Of a stretch of DNA of 64,000 nucleotides, positions 8,596-17,290 are shown in pieces. The notes beneath the pieces were generated by a model, which ran no database searches, was not told where the DNA came from, and saw only the letters and a program-made list of their open reading frames with translations. Both the position numbers and the translations under genes were made by a program. Source of the DNA: Jiangellales bacterium (GTDB lineage Bacteria > Actinomycetota > Actinomycetes > Jiangellales > Jiangellaceae); the NCBI GenBank assembly GCA_030447955.1, contig JAUJNY010000003.1, forward strand, positions 1-64,000, written 5' to 3'. Numbering within the stretch: position 1 is the first letter of the stretch; each line of letters opens with the position of its first letter.

Positions 8596-9453
8596 TCACT
8601 CCAGCAAGGCGAGCAGCCGATCGGCTTGGCGCTCGAGGGAGCCCGGCGGGTTGCGCCGATGCCCTGGGCTTTCCGGCAGGAGCATGAGTAGCCAGAACAG
8701 TCCGAACAGCCGGCGGAAACCATTCAGCCGTACGTGCTCCGCCGGTGACAGGTCAAAGCGGGCCAGAAAGGCCTCCGCGTCCATCCCCTCAGCGAGCCAC
8801 ATCGACACGTGCTCCGCCGCGTCTGCGACCTCAAAGGCACGGTCGCTTCGACCGGCGTCCTCGAAGTCGACCAGTCGCACGTGCGTCCCATCCCACAGGT
8901 GGTTGGCCAGGTTGCCATCGGCGTGGCCGAACACCGGGGACACCTCTGCCGCCATCAACTTGTCGAGCTCCCGCGCACGCACCCATGCCGCAGCAGAGAG
9001 AAAAGCCCGACGGACCAACGGATCCGGCCCCAGCGGCGGGCGATCGGCGCACCAGGTCCGGACCAGGTCGACGGTGTCGGACGGGTGCCAGATCCGCGGC
9101 GGCAGCTCGCCCAGCGTCCCTGCCGGGACAGCCCGATGGAGCGTGTCGATGGCCGCGGCCATCGCGTCGAGCTGTTCGGGCTGCACCCGACTCGTGCCGA
9201 GCGGGGCGCCAGCCAGCCGCGACATCACGATGTACGGCGCAGCGCCGTCCAGGTCCGCCCTGATCGGCAGCGGGGCCAGCCCCGGCGCGTACTGCGCGAG
9301 GAGCGTCAAAGCGCCCCACTCGCGGACCGGCTCGCCCCGGCTCCATGACCGGAAGCGCTTCGTCACGACCGCCGGCCCCAGCTCGACAGCGTGCGTACAC
9401 GCCAGAGCCGTCGCGGCGCCCGCCCCGTCCTTCGGTACGGCGTCGCCGGTCAC
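8596..9453 (-). CDS. Aminoglycoside/homoserine-kinase-like phosphotransferase (APH)
   Basis: A 285-aa APH-fold protein that would transfer phosphate from ATP to a small-molecule hydroxyl. The catalytic loop reads VFGHADGNLANHLW and the metal-binding strand VRLVDFEDAG, the HxD...N and D-x-E elements of the family. The N-terminal lobe has VVTKRF as the probable ATP lysine. GTG 9453 is the first usable start after the upstream gene's stop (9485); the frame itself continues through that gene. Substrate is unknown, and antibiotic resistance cannot be claimed from the fold alone. It lies just downstream of the MSMEG_6728-like gene. Confidence 0.8.
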   Translation of the reverse strand: MTGDAVPKDGAGAATALACTHAVELGPAVVTKRFRSWSRGEPVREWGALTLLAQYAPGLAPLPIRADLDGAAPYIVMSRLAGAPLGTSRVQPEQLDAMAAAIDTLHRAVPAGTLGELPPRIWHPSDTVDLVRTWCADRPPLGPDPLVRRAFLSAAAWVRARELDKLMAAEVSPVFGHADGNLANHLWDGTHVRLVDFEDAGRSDRAFEVADAAEHVSMWLAEGMDAEAFLARFDLSPAEHVRLNGFRRLFGLFWLLMLLPESPGHRRNPPGSLERQADRLLALLE

Positions 9454-9484
9454 GGCCCCGACGGTAGCGACGATCGCCTCGCCG

Positions 9485-9943
9485 CTACGGGTCCCGCACC
9501 GGCCAGTAGTACTGGAGGTCGGGGTCCACCCCGGGGAAGTGGTGCGCATAGTGCTCTGGGTCCTTGCGCAGCAACGCCGCCTGGTGGCTGCGGTGCAGCG
9601 GCTCGGCGCCGAGCCAGCCGGGCAGGGCACCCGCTCGGGCGAGGGCCGGCTGTCCACGCGGGCTACCCACACCGGCCGCGGCAAGATCGGCGACGATCGT
9701 GGCCGCGCACGTGTCGGCATGGCCGCGCCGTACCCATTCGGTGCACACGGCGAGCCCGTACGCGCCGATCGCCTCGAGGTGCCGCTCCCACATGCGGACC
9801 GCAGGGTGGCGTTTCCAGCCGTACGGGTGACGCGTCAGCGCGCGCACCACCTGTAGGGCCTCGACGCGCTGCTTGCCGAGCCTGCGGTCGTCCAGCACCG
9901 CGGCGCTTGCGGCGAAGTCGGGGTATGGCAAGAACGTCTGCAC
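9485..9943 (-). CDS. MSMEG_6728/TIGR02328-type protein (pyrimidine-dimer glycosylase-like)
   Basis: A 152-aa protein beginning QTFLPYPDFAASAAVLDDRR and continuing LGKQRVEALQVVRAL, with HPAVRMWERH. This matches the actinobacterial MSMEG_6728 family related to pyrimidine-dimer DNA glycosylases. The start is GTG 9943. No role has been shown for the family to my knowledge. It is followed on the same strand by the APH gene, 31 bases apart. Confidence 0.75.
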   Translation of the reverse strand: MQTFLPYPDFAASAAVLDDRRLGKQRVEALQVVRALTRHPYGWKRHPAVRMWERHLEAIGAYGLAVCTEWVRRGHADTCAATIVADLAAAGVGSPRGQPALARAGALPGWLGAEPLHRSHQAALLRKDPEHYAHHFPGVDPDLQYYWPVRDP

Positions 9944-10027
9944 CGCCCCATCCTGGTCGCGCCAGCACCGATCGGCGCGTCGAGGGTGCCCGGTTTCCCG
10001 CCCGTCAGCCCGCCCGCCGGGCTGCCG

Positions 10028-10516
10028 TCACACGCCCTCGATCGGCGCGGCCTGCTTGCGGCTCTCCCGAGCCGTCCAGGTGAGCGCCTCGGTGGTGTCG
10101 CTGAGGATCTGTGCCACCCCGGTCGAGCTCATGATCGCCAGGTAGACCCGCGTGGGCACCGGAGCCAGGTGCAAGCCGTAGACCAGCCCTGCGGAGACCC
10201 ACGTGCCGATGCAGACGGGGCAGGACATCAACTCCCCCAGCGTCCACTTCCAACCTTTCCCCGTGGCTACGACGGCCTCGCCGGTACCGCTGGCATCCGG
10301 CACCGTCTCGGTGAACGGTTCGCGTATCGGAGCCGCCACCCGCTCGTAGGCCACCAGCCGACCTGTGCGGTAGGTCGCCAACCCGAGCTGCGCGAGGTCG
10401 AACGGGCGCAGCTGCACCGACGCATCGCGGCGGTGGAGCAGGCCGGAGAAGCCGACGACGAGCCCGAGGAACGTGCTGGCCAGGGCCAGCTTGGTCGCCT
10501 GCTCCTGCGTGTCCAT
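10028..10516 (-). CDS. DUF1360 family membrane protein
   Basis: A 162-aa protein with an N-terminal hydrophobic helix (about 8-27) and the signature TYRTGRLVAYERV followed by GELMSCPVCIGTWVSAGL, which is DUF1360 (SpsE/SpoVAEA-like in other bacteria). The two cysteines of CPVC are conserved in the family. The start is ATG 10516. It is separately transcribed from its neighbours. Function is unknown. Confidence 0.75.
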   Translation of the reverse strand: MDTQEQATKLALASTFLGLVVGFSGLLHRRDASVQLRPFDLAQLGLATYRTGRLVAYERVAAPIREPFTETVPDASGTGEAVVATGKGWKWTLGELMSCPVCIGTWVSAGLVYGLHLAPVPTRVYLAIMSSTGVAQILSDTTEALTWTARESRKQAAPIEGV

Positions 10517-10669
10517 GGGGTCTCCTGCCAGCCTCGGAACTTGGGTGCGCTAGTCATCGACCAAGACTCAACCGCGAGCGTCGCCGACGGCCAACGCGCA
10601 CGGCTGGTCGATCCTAGGACAGCGCCGCCGGCGGCATACGGGCTCCAGCGGCTGGGTAATCGCGTACCC

Positions 10670-11209
10670 ATGGTGAGCAGAGGCGTGATGACCGGGATTG
10701 CCGCCGGTGCGGTCGGAGTCGCGGCGATGACGGTCGCTTCAAAGGTGGAGCAGGCGGTGACGGGCAGGCCTGACTCCTTCGTCCCAGCTCACACCCTGGA
10801 ACGGCTGCTGGGTCGCCCGACCCTCCCGGACGAGCAGCGCCGTGGGCTCAACTGGGCGATGCACTGGGGCACCGGCATCGCCCTCGGTCCCTTGCGCGGA
10901 GTGATGGCCGAAGCCGGGCTCCGCGGACCATGGGCCTCGGCGATGTTCACCGTGATTCGGCTTAGCACCGATCAGATAGCCGAGAACGCCACCGGTGTGG
11001 GCGCGCCGCCGTGGACCTGGCCCCGGCGGGAGCTCCTGGTGGATCTGCTGGGCAAGTCGGTGTACGCGTTCGCCACCGGGCTGGTCGCCGACCGGTTGGC
11101 CGTCACCCCAGCACCGAGATCCGAGCCGGGGGGTGGTCGGCGCCCGGAGACCCCGGACCCGACCGAGCCAGCCGAGGTCCTGAAGAGCCGCCATCGCCAG
11201 TCCGGCTGA
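10670..11209 (+). CDS. Small membrane-associated protein of unknown function
   Basis: A 179-aa protein from ATG 10670. ATG 10688 is an alternative, with an AGAGG a few bases before it. The N-terminus MTGIAAGAVGVAAMTVASKVEQ is hydrophobic, and the middle part (NWAMHWGTGIALGPLRGVM) looks like a membrane helix with charged turns. It resembles actinobacterial YagU/DUF1440-like hypothetical proteins, but I am not sure of the family. The C-terminal 30 residues are polar and probably disordered. It is convergent with nothing and precedes the VOC gene by 38 bases. Confidence 0.6.
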   Translation: MVSRGVMTGIAAGAVGVAAMTVASKVEQAVTGRPDSFVPAHTLERLLGRPTLPDEQRRGLNWAMHWGTGIALGPLRGVMAEAGLRGPWASAMFTVIRLSTDQIAENATGVGAPPWTWPRRELLVDLLGKSVYAFATGLVADRLAVTPAPRSEPGGGRRPETPDPTEPAEVLKSRHRQSG

Positions 11210-11247
11210 GGGTGGTGCGCCCTGACGGCGCCAGTAGCATCGCCCCG

Positions 11248-11580
11248 GTGACGGCGTACATCAAGAATGTGACCTTCGACTGCCACGACGCCCTGCGCGT
11301 GGCGCAGTTCTGGGCGGCCGCCCTCGGCTCGAATGTCGATGAGGACTCCACCCCGGCCAAGGCGTATGTCGAGGCCGCTGGCTGGGGCGGGCCGAACATG
11401 TGGTTCAACCAGGTCCCGGAGTCCAAGACTGCGAAGAACCGCGTGCACTTCGACCTCCGGGCTCTCGGCACCGTCGCCGACGAGGTGCGACGGCTGAGCG
11501 ACCTCGGGGCCACCGTGGTCCGCTCCGCTGACCCCGTCGGCATGCAGGACCCCGAGGGCAACGAGTTCTGCGTCGAGTAG
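11248..11580 (+). CDS. VOC (glyoxalase-fold) family protein
   Basis: A 110-aa single-domain VOC protein. The first half IKNVTFDCHDALRVAQFW and AALG are the typical opening of this fold, and the end GMQDPEGNEFCVE provides the conserved Glu of the second module. The central KNRVHFDLRA supplies the His. The start is GTG 11248. Family members bind a metal and act on varied small substrates; nothing here points to one. Its stop is 16 bases before the next gene. Confidence 0.85.
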   Translation: MTAYIKNVTFDCHDALRVAQFWAAALGSNVDEDSTPAKAYVEAAGWGGPNMWFNQVPESKTAKNRVHFDLRALGTVADEVRRLSDLGATVVRSADPVGMQDPEGNEFCVE

Positions 11581-11596
11581 CGAGCTGGAGGGCCGC

Positions 11597-11986
11597 GTGG
11601 GCAGCTCCTCCGGGCGCCGGGTGACCCTGGTCCTGTGCACCCGGGAAGGTGCCGTGCTGGGTGCCCTCCCGTCGTACGACGTGGCGAGCCCGTGGTGGCA
11701 GGACGTCAGCGGTGTGGTGGCGGGAGCCCGCAGCGCGTACGGCGCCGAGGTCACCGTGTTGCGCCTGCTGAACGCGGAAGCGGACCGTCCGAGCGGTGGC
11801 GGCCCGGTCGCCTACCTGGCCCAGGTGAGCGAGTCACCGATGGTGCGGCTGGCGCGGTGGTCCGGTGATCCCCTCGCGCTGCGCGAGCGGGTCTTCCACG
11901 CGGGCGACCCGGCGCGGTGGCTGCGGCTCGCCGCCCGACTGGCCGGTGCGACGAGCCGCACGTCACCGCGGGAGCCGGAGGACTAG
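11597..11986 (+). CDS. Small protein, unknown function
   Basis: A 129-aa protein with the start RRVTLVLCTREGAVLGALPS and WWQDVSGVVAGARSAYG. From memory, a domain like this forms the N-terminus of longer actinobacterial proteins that continue with a phosphotransferase part. Here the frame ends in a polar tail with no second domain, so it may be a stand-alone or shortened form. GTG 11597 follows GGAGGGCC. It overlaps the tail of the minus-strand gene at 11983 by four bases. Confidence 0.5.
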   Translation: MGSSSGRRVTLVLCTREGAVLGALPSYDVASPWWQDVSGVVAGARSAYGAEVTVLRLLNAEADRPSGGGPVAYLAQVSESPMVRLARWSGDPLALRERVFHAGDPARWLRLAARLAGATSRTSPREPED

Positions 11987-12216
11987 CTGCCCCCGAGCCG
12001 GGAGAGCAGCATCTGCTTGCTCTGCTCGGCGCCCTTGCGGCTCTCGGACTGGGCGCGCCGGAAGAAGTCGGCCAGCTCGCTGTCGCCATCCCCCTCGGCG
12101 TCCTGGATGTAGGTCTCCAGTCGCAGGGCGTTGCTCAGGCACGCCTCCGCGAACCAGATGAGGTTGTAGTCCTTGTCCTTGGTGCCGGTGACCTGTCCGC
12201 CTTCGCTGCTGGTCAT
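11983..12216 (-). CDS. Conserved small acidic protein, unknown function
   Basis: A 77-aa hydrophilic protein from ATG 12216. The core KDYNLIWFAEACLSNALRLE, followed by ADFFRRAQSESRKGAEQSK, is helical and looks conserved in actinobacteria, but I know no function. It has no signal peptide or membrane segment. It is convergent with the 11597 gene and divergent from the first secreted paralogue. Confidence 0.6.
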   Translation of the reverse strand: MTSSEGGQVTGTKDKDYNLIWFAEACLSNALRLETYIQDAEGDGDSELADFFRRAQSESRKGAEQSKQMLLSRLGGS

Positions 12217-12341
12217 GGCTACCTCCCTCGGCGTGCTCGTGGTGATGTCGGGGAGGCCTTACCCGGGGGGCGCTGCGTCATGCGGACGGCTTTCAGTGAC
12301 TAGGCGTAGTCGGCGCGGAACGGGTAGTGGAACACGCTCAG

Positions 12342-12347
12342 TAATAT
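12342..12347 (+). promoter_or_regulatory. Candidate -10 box (TAATAT) of the first secreted gene
   Basis: TAATAT lies in the stretch CTCAGTAATATCGG, conserved upstream of both secreted paralogues (second copy at 15227-15232) although the surrounding bases have diverged. It is about 100 bases before the start codon. I see no clear -35 box, so the call is tentative. Confidence 0.3.
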
Positions 12348-12386
12348 CGGGGCGATTGCTGTTCACACCTAGTCACCGGTCGTTTC

Positions 12387-13670
12387 GCGGGCTACGTTCA
12401 CCACGTCTCGTCGGCGTGGCGAGGCCAGTCCCAAGAGGGGGAACGTATGCGGATCTCGCTTTACAGACGGCGAGCGCTGGCAGCGGCCGGAGGCTTCGCG
12501 ATGATCGTCGCGGGCCTGGTACCCGGCAGCTCAGCCTCTGCCGACGAGCCGGTCAGCACCGGCTCGGCCAAGGCTGGCAAGACCAGCCAGCAGCTCGTGC
12601 AGTTGCGATCGATGGGACGAGCGAATCTCGGTGCGCTCGCGCGCCAGGCAGCCCGGTCGTCGAGCACATCGCCCGGGGCCAGCGCGAACCCTCGGTACGA
12701 GATCCCCGACCCGAAGCGACCCAACGCGGCGCCCGACAACCGGGTCACGCCGGCACGAGTCCCACACGCTGACGGCGGTAAGACCTTCGTCTCCGGTCGT
12801 TTCCCCAACTCGCTGCCGTTTGAGAGCCTCACCGCGGTGGACAGCCGCTACGCCTTCGACGGGAACCAGTTCTCCGGTGAGCCGCCGGACCAGGCCCTGT
12901 GTGTCGGGAACGGCTTCGTGATGGCTAGCGTCAACCAGGCCATCGCGGTCTACGACCGCCAGGGTGCGCAGCTGGCTCCGACCGTGGCCATCAACGAGTT
13001 CTTCGACATCGCCCCGGTCATCAACCGGGAGCGGGAGCGCCCGACGTTCGGGAACTTCGCGTTCGACCCGGTGTGCCTGTACGACCAGCAGGTCGACCGG
13101 TGGTTCTACGTTGTCACCAACCTCGAGCAGGACGAGTTCACCGGGAACTTCACCGGCGACTCCGACCTCTTCATCGCGGTGAGCGCCTCCGGGGACCCGC
13201 TGGGTGAGTACGCCTTCTACGGGATCGACACCACCAACGGTGACGCCACCGACCGCGGGTGCCCGTGCTTTGACGACTTCCCGCACATCGGGACCGACGC
13301 CAACGGGTTCTACATCAGCGCCAACCGGTTCTCGATCTTCAACCGACCCTTCAACGGTGCCCAGATCCACGCGATTTCCAAGCGCGGCCTGGCTGCTAAC
13401 GCCGCCGACGCATCCGCCCCGCTGCCGCCGCTGGTCAGCATCAACGCGGGCCCGATCGACGGTGACCCGTCGTTCACGGTGCAGCCGGCGACCGTACCGC
13501 CGGGCGGCCAGTTCGCACCGGACCGGGAGTACTTCCTGTCCACCACGGACTTCGACACGGTGCGCGAGAGCAAGATCGGCATCTGGGCGCTGTCCAACAC
13601 CGACTCGCTGGACTCCGACAGCCCGCAGCTGCGGCTCACCCGCAACACGGTGAACAGCCTCACGTACGCC
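12387..13670 (+). repeat. 1284-bp identical tract, copy 1 (partner 15272-16555)
   Basis: From 60 bases before the start codon to codon 408 of the secreted gene, the sequence appears identical to 15272-16555 at a constant offset of 2885 bases. It ends abruptly on both sides: the flanking promoter and the last third of the gene are clearly diverged between the two copies. Confidence 0.9.
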
Positions 13671-14285
13671 TTCGAGCCGAACGTCGTCCAGAAGAAGGGC
13701 CGGCATCCCCTGGGCCAGCTGGTCGGGGAACCGCTCAACTCTTTGGACAGCGGGACCAACATGAACGAGGTCAAGTTCGCCGCAGGAAGGCTGTGGGGCG
13801 CCATCGGCACTGCCGTCGGACGCGGGGACTCCCGCCGGGACGGGGTGCTGTGGGTGCAGGTGCGGCCGAGCTTCAACGACGGCCGGGTCGACGGGACCAT
13901 GGTGCGGCAGGGCCGCATCAAGGTCCCCGTCAACAGCCTGATTTACCCCACCCCTGGGATCAACGCCGACGGGCAAGGCACGATGGTCATGAGCGTGGCC
14001 GGTCCGCGGATCTACCCCAGCGTCGGCTACATCCGCATGGACCTCAGCGGCGTCAGTGGCCCCGTACGGGTGCCGAAGTTCGGACAGCGACCCGACGACG
14101 GCTTCACCTGCTACGCAGCCTTCGTCGGCAGCCGTGACCGTGGCTGCCGGTTCGGCGACTACAGCTCCGCTGTCGCAGACGAGAGAGGCAACATCTGGAT
14201 GGCCGCCGAGTACATCGACGAAGGTCCACGCATCCCGTTGGCCAACTGGAGCACGCTGATCATCCGGCACAACCCGTCCGACTGA
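12447..14285 (+). CDS. Secreted beta-propeller-like protein, copy 1
   Basis: A 612-aa exported protein. The N-terminus MRISLYRRRALAAAGGFAMI with VAGLVPGSSASA is a signal peptide with cleavage near residue 33. The mature part has many short Asp/Gly-rich strands and repeated aromatic turns (PPDQALCVGNGFVMASVNQA, FDDFPHIGTDANGFYISANR, GDYSSAVADERGNIWMAAE), suggesting a beta-propeller. Several cysteines (CPCFDD, FTCYAAF, RGCRFGD) could form disulfides outside the cell. I do not recognise a catalytic motif. AGGGGGAACG precedes the ATG. A strong terminator follows at 14305-14340. A paralogue lies at 15332-17170. Confidence 0.75.
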   Translation: MRISLYRRRALAAAGGFAMIVAGLVPGSSASADEPVSTGSAKAGKTSQQLVQLRSMGRANLGALARQAARSSSTSPGASANPRYEIPDPKRPNAAPDNRVTPARVPHADGGKTFVSGRFPNSLPFESLTAVDSRYAFDGNQFSGEPPDQALCVGNGFVMASVNQAIAVYDRQGAQLAPTVAINEFFDIAPVINRERERPTFGNFAFDPVCLYDQQVDRWFYVVTNLEQDEFTGNFTGDSDLFIAVSASGDPLGEYAFYGIDTTNGDATDRGCPCFDDFPHIGTDANGFYISANRFSIFNRPFNGAQIHAISKRGLAANAADASAPLPPLVSINAGPIDGDPSFTVQPATVPPGGQFAPDREYFLSTTDFDTVRESKIGIWALSNTDSLDSDSPQLRLTRNTVNSLTYAFEPNVVQKKGRHPLGQLVGEPLNSLDSGTNMNEVKFAAGRLWGAIGTAVGRGDSRRDGVLWVQVRPSFNDGRVDGTMVRQGRIKVPVNSLIYPTPGINADGQGTMVMSVAGPRIYPSVGYIRMDLSGVSGPVRVPKFGQRPDDGFTCYAAFVGSRDRGCRFGDYSSAVADERGNIWMAAEYIDEGPRIPLANWSTLIIRHNPSD

Positions 14286-14304
14286 CCCTGCGTCGACTCC
14301 ACTG

Positions 14305-14340
14305 ACCGGGGACCGAGCCCTTGTGGGCTCGGTCCCCGGT
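14305..14340 (+). terminator. Intrinsic terminator of secreted gene copy 1
   Basis: A perfect 16-bp stem (ACCGGGGACCGAGCCC with its complement) and TTGT loop, 20 bases after the stop, followed by TAGTTGTG. The same stem ends the second paralogue. Confidence 0.8.
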
Positions 14341-14449
14341 TAGTTGTGCGGGCAGCTGGAAGGAGCTGCCGCCGGCAACCGGTGATCATGAGGGTGCGAC
14401 ATCTCATGTCCGGAAAGGTGAACATGGCAACGCAGCAGCTGCGACCCGG

Positions 14450-14926
14450 TGAACCGCCCCCGGATTGATGGAGGCTCTCAACCCCCGAAGGATGAGAGCC
14501 ATGTCAGCACCGAGGAAGTACCCCGAGGAGCTTCGGGATCGCGATCGGTCCGGTTGGTCGTGGATTTGATTCAGGACCCCGAGATCCAGTTGAGCGTGAC
14601 CGCGGCGTGTACTCGGGTGGGTGAGCAGCTGGGCATCAACCGCGACACGTTGGGCGGCTGGGTCAGGCAGGCCCAGGTTGATGCCGGGGACCGGCCGGGG
14701 ACCTCCAGTGGTGATCGGGCCCGCCTGGTCCGGTTGGAGCGGGAGAACCGTGAGCTGCGGCGGGCGAACGCGATCTTGAAGACGGCGTCGGCTTTCTTCG
14801 CGGCGGAGCTCGACCGCCCACAGCCACGCTCGTGACCTACATGACGAGCACAAGCAGACCTTCGGGGTCGAGCCGATCTGCACCACGCTGTCCGCGGCTG
14901 GTTGCAGCATCGCCCCGTCGACCCGC
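14450..14926 (+). pseudogene. IS3-family fragment: frameshifted orfA and start of orfB
   Basis: A candidate left end TGAACCGCCCCCGG begins at 14450. OrfA starts at ATG 14501 (MSAPRKYPEELRDR), shifts frame near 14535 and continues LVVDLIQDPEIQLSVTAACT with the leucine-zipper region LVRLERENRELRRANAILK, ending about 14835. OrfB starts LHDEHKQTFGVEPICTTLSA and is cut at GCSIAPST (about 14926), where minus-strand sequence of another IS begins. No transposition activity is possible from this fragment. Confidence 0.75.
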
Positions 14927-15190
14927 CGCGGCCTTCCAGCGCAGGTCGAACGTCACCGCCCCGGCAGCGTCCCGGTCCGACAGCCCATGCAGCGCCTGCA
15001 GCACGATCACCGTGGCCACCGCGTCCGCGGGCACACTCGGCCAACCCCGCCCAGACGGAAACAGGTCGGCGAACAACTCCTCGTCGAACAACTCCCACCG
15101 ATGCGCGGCCAGGAACGCGAAAACCCCACCCACCGGCAACAGGTGACCCGCCCCACCTCGACGTCGTGCAGCCCGCTTCCGTGACTTAAC
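14925..15190 (-). pseudogene. IS1182-type transposase N-terminal fragment
   Basis: On the minus strand the frame reads VFAFLAAHRWELFDEELF, ADLFPSGRGWPSVPADA and LQALHGLSDRDAAGAVTF, the N-terminus of an IS1182/DUF772-type transposase. It is lost after DLRWKAA at the junction with the IS3 fragment (about 14925-14930). The upstream end is also frame-damaged, near 15135-15190. Two unrelated IS remnants therefore meet end to end between the secreted paralogues. Confidence 0.7.
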
Positions 15191-15271
15191 GTAGTTGTGG
15201 TAGAACGATGAGTGGACCACGCTCAGTAATATCGGCGGGATCGCTGCTCACACCTAGTCACCAGCCGTTGA

Positions 15272-16555
15272 GCGGGCTACGTTCACCACGTCTCGTCGGC
15301 GTGGCGAGGCCAGTCCCAAGAGGGGGAACGTATGCGGATCTCGCTTTACAGACGGCGAGCGCTGGCAGCGGCCGGAGGCTTCGCGATGATCGTCGCGGGC
15401 CTGGTACCCGGCAGCTCAGCCTCTGCCGACGAGCCGGTCAGCACCGGCTCGGCCAAGGCTGGCAAGACCAGCCAGCAGCTCGTGCAGTTGCGATCGATGG
15501 GACGAGCGAATCTCGGTGCGCTCGCGCGCCAGGCAGCCCGGTCGTCGAGCACATCGCCCGGGGCCAGCGCGAACCCTCGGTACGAGATCCCCGACCCGAA
15601 GCGACCCAACGCGGCGCCCGACAACCGGGTCACGCCGGCACGAGTCCCACACGCTGACGGCGGTAAGACCTTCGTCTCCGGTCGTTTCCCCAACTCGCTG
15701 CCGTTTGAGAGCCTCACCGCGGTGGACAGCCGCTACGCCTTCGACGGGAACCAGTTCTCCGGTGAGCCGCCGGACCAGGCCCTGTGTGTCGGGAACGGCT
15801 TCGTGATGGCTAGCGTCAACCAGGCCATCGCGGTCTACGACCGCCAGGGTGCGCAGCTGGCTCCGACCGTGGCCATCAACGAGTTCTTCGACATCGCCCC
15901 GGTCATCAACCGGGAGCGGGAGCGCCCGACGTTCGGGAACTTCGCGTTCGACCCGGTGTGCCTGTACGACCAGCAGGTCGACCGGTGGTTCTACGTTGTC
16001 ACCAACCTCGAGCAGGACGAGTTCACCGGGAACTTCACCGGCGACTCCGACCTCTTCATCGCGGTGAGCGCCTCCGGGGACCCGCTGGGTGAGTACGCCT
16101 TCTACGGGATCGACACCACCAACGGTGACGCCACCGACCGCGGGTGCCCGTGCTTTGACGACTTCCCGCACATCGGGACCGACGCCAACGGGTTCTACAT
16201 CAGCGCCAACCGGTTCTCGATCTTCAACCGACCCTTCAACGGTGCCCAGATCCACGCGATTTCCAAGCGCGGCCTGGCTGCTAACGCCGCCGACGCATCC
16301 GCCCCGCTGCCGCCGCTGGTCAGCATCAACGCGGGCCCGATCGACGGTGACCCGTCGTTCACGGTGCAGCCGGCGACCGTACCGCCGGGCGGCCAGTTCG
16401 CACCGGACCGGGAGTACTTCCTGTCCACCACGGACTTCGACACGGTGCGCGAGAGCAAGATCGGCATCTGGGCGCTGTCCAACACCGACTCGCTGGACTC
16501 CGACAGCCCGCAGCTGCGGCTCACCCGCAACACGGTGAACAGCCTCACGTACGCC
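15272..16555 (+). repeat. 1284-bp identical tract, copy 2 (partner 12387-13670)
   Basis: Same tract as 12387-13670. The flanking promoter bases (15190-15271) are homologous to copy 1 but carry many differences, so identity is confined to the tract and does not reflect a fresh duplication of the whole unit. Confidence 0.9.
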
Positions 16556-17170
16556 CTGGAGCCGGACACCGAGCAGAAGAAGGGCCGGCATCCGCTGGGC
16601 GAGCTGGTCGGAGAGCCGCTTAACGCTCTCGACAGCCAGAGCGACATGACCGAGATCAAGTTCGCCAAGGGGCGGCTGTGGGCCGCCATCTCCACCGCTG
16701 TAGGTCGCGGCGACTCCCGCCGTATCGGGTTGCTGTGGATGCAGGTGCGGCCGAGCTTCAACGACGGCCGTGTCGACGGCACCATGCTTCGGCAGGGTTA
16801 CGTCAAGATCCCTACCAACAGCCTGCTCTACCCCACGGCTGGGATCAACGCCGAGGGGCAGGGGAATATCGTTGTGAGCGTCGCCGGGCCAAAGATCTAC
16901 CCGAGCGTCGGCTACCTGCGATTCAACCTCCGTGGCGCCGGTGGCCCCGTGCGAGTGCCGGAGTTCGGACAGCGGCCCGACGACGGCTTCACCTGTTACG
17001 CAGCCTTTGTCGGCAGCCGTGACCGTGGCTGCCGCTGGGGTGACTACAGCGCTGCCGTCGCTGATGAAAGAGGCAACATCTGGATGGCCTCTGAGTGGAT
17101 CGACGAAGGTCCGCGCATCCCGTTCGCCAACTGGAGCACGCTGATCATCCGGCACAACCCCGCCGGCTGA
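15332..17170 (+). CDS. Secreted beta-propeller-like protein, copy 2
   Basis: A 612-aa paralogue of the 12447 gene. Residues 1-408, including the signal peptide, are identical; from LEPDTEQKKGRH onward about a quarter of positions differ, mostly conservatively (SNGSD-type loops, RWGDYSAAVADERGNIWMAS). Equal length without indels argues that both copies are under selection. It has the same ribosome binding site and a terminator of the same stem (17190-17225). The C-terminal differences may tune binding of a ligand, but this is inference; the family is unrecognised. Confidence 0.75.
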   Translation: MRISLYRRRALAAAGGFAMIVAGLVPGSSASADEPVSTGSAKAGKTSQQLVQLRSMGRANLGALARQAARSSSTSPGASANPRYEIPDPKRPNAAPDNRVTPARVPHADGGKTFVSGRFPNSLPFESLTAVDSRYAFDGNQFSGEPPDQALCVGNGFVMASVNQAIAVYDRQGAQLAPTVAINEFFDIAPVINRERERPTFGNFAFDPVCLYDQQVDRWFYVVTNLEQDEFTGNFTGDSDLFIAVSASGDPLGEYAFYGIDTTNGDATDRGCPCFDDFPHIGTDANGFYISANRFSIFNRPFNGAQIHAISKRGLAANAADASAPLPPLVSINAGPIDGDPSFTVQPATVPPGGQFAPDREYFLSTTDFDTVRESKIGIWALSNTDSLDSDSPQLRLTRNTVNSLTYALEPDTEQKKGRHPLGELVGEPLNALDSQSDMTEIKFAKGRLWAAISTAVGRGDSRRIGLLWMQVRPSFNDGRVDGTMLRQGYVKIPTNSLLYPTAGINAEGQGNIVVSVAGPKIYPSVGYLRFNLRGAGGPVRVPEFGQRPDDGFTCYAAFVGSRDRGCRWGDYSAAVADERGNIWMASEWIDEGPRIPFANWSTLIIRHNPAG

Positions 17171-17189
17171 GCCTGCGTCGACTCCGCTG

Positions 17190-17225
17190 ACCGGGGACCG
17201 AGCCCACCGGGGCTCGGTCCCCGGT
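17190..17225 (+). terminator. Intrinsic terminator of secreted gene copy 2
   Basis: The same 16-bp stem as at 14305-14340, with an ACCG loop instead of TTGT, 20 bases after the stop codon. Stem conservation with a changed loop shows that the hairpin itself is maintained. Confidence 0.8.
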
Positions 17226-17290
17226 TAGTTCTGCTATTGCACCCTCGCCCTCGACGCCTTCCTTCGCCAAGAGCTGCTGACCCCGGCGTG

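Noticed and set aside
8596-9453. Antibiotic resistance gene (aminoglycoside kinase)
   Set aside because: Only the general APH fold is visible; such proteins have many substrates and no resistance-specific motif was recognised.
12531-14270. 579-codon minus-strand frame (also 15416-17155)
   Set aside because: Antisense shadow of the secreted genes. Its presence in both copies only mirrors the duplicated sequence.
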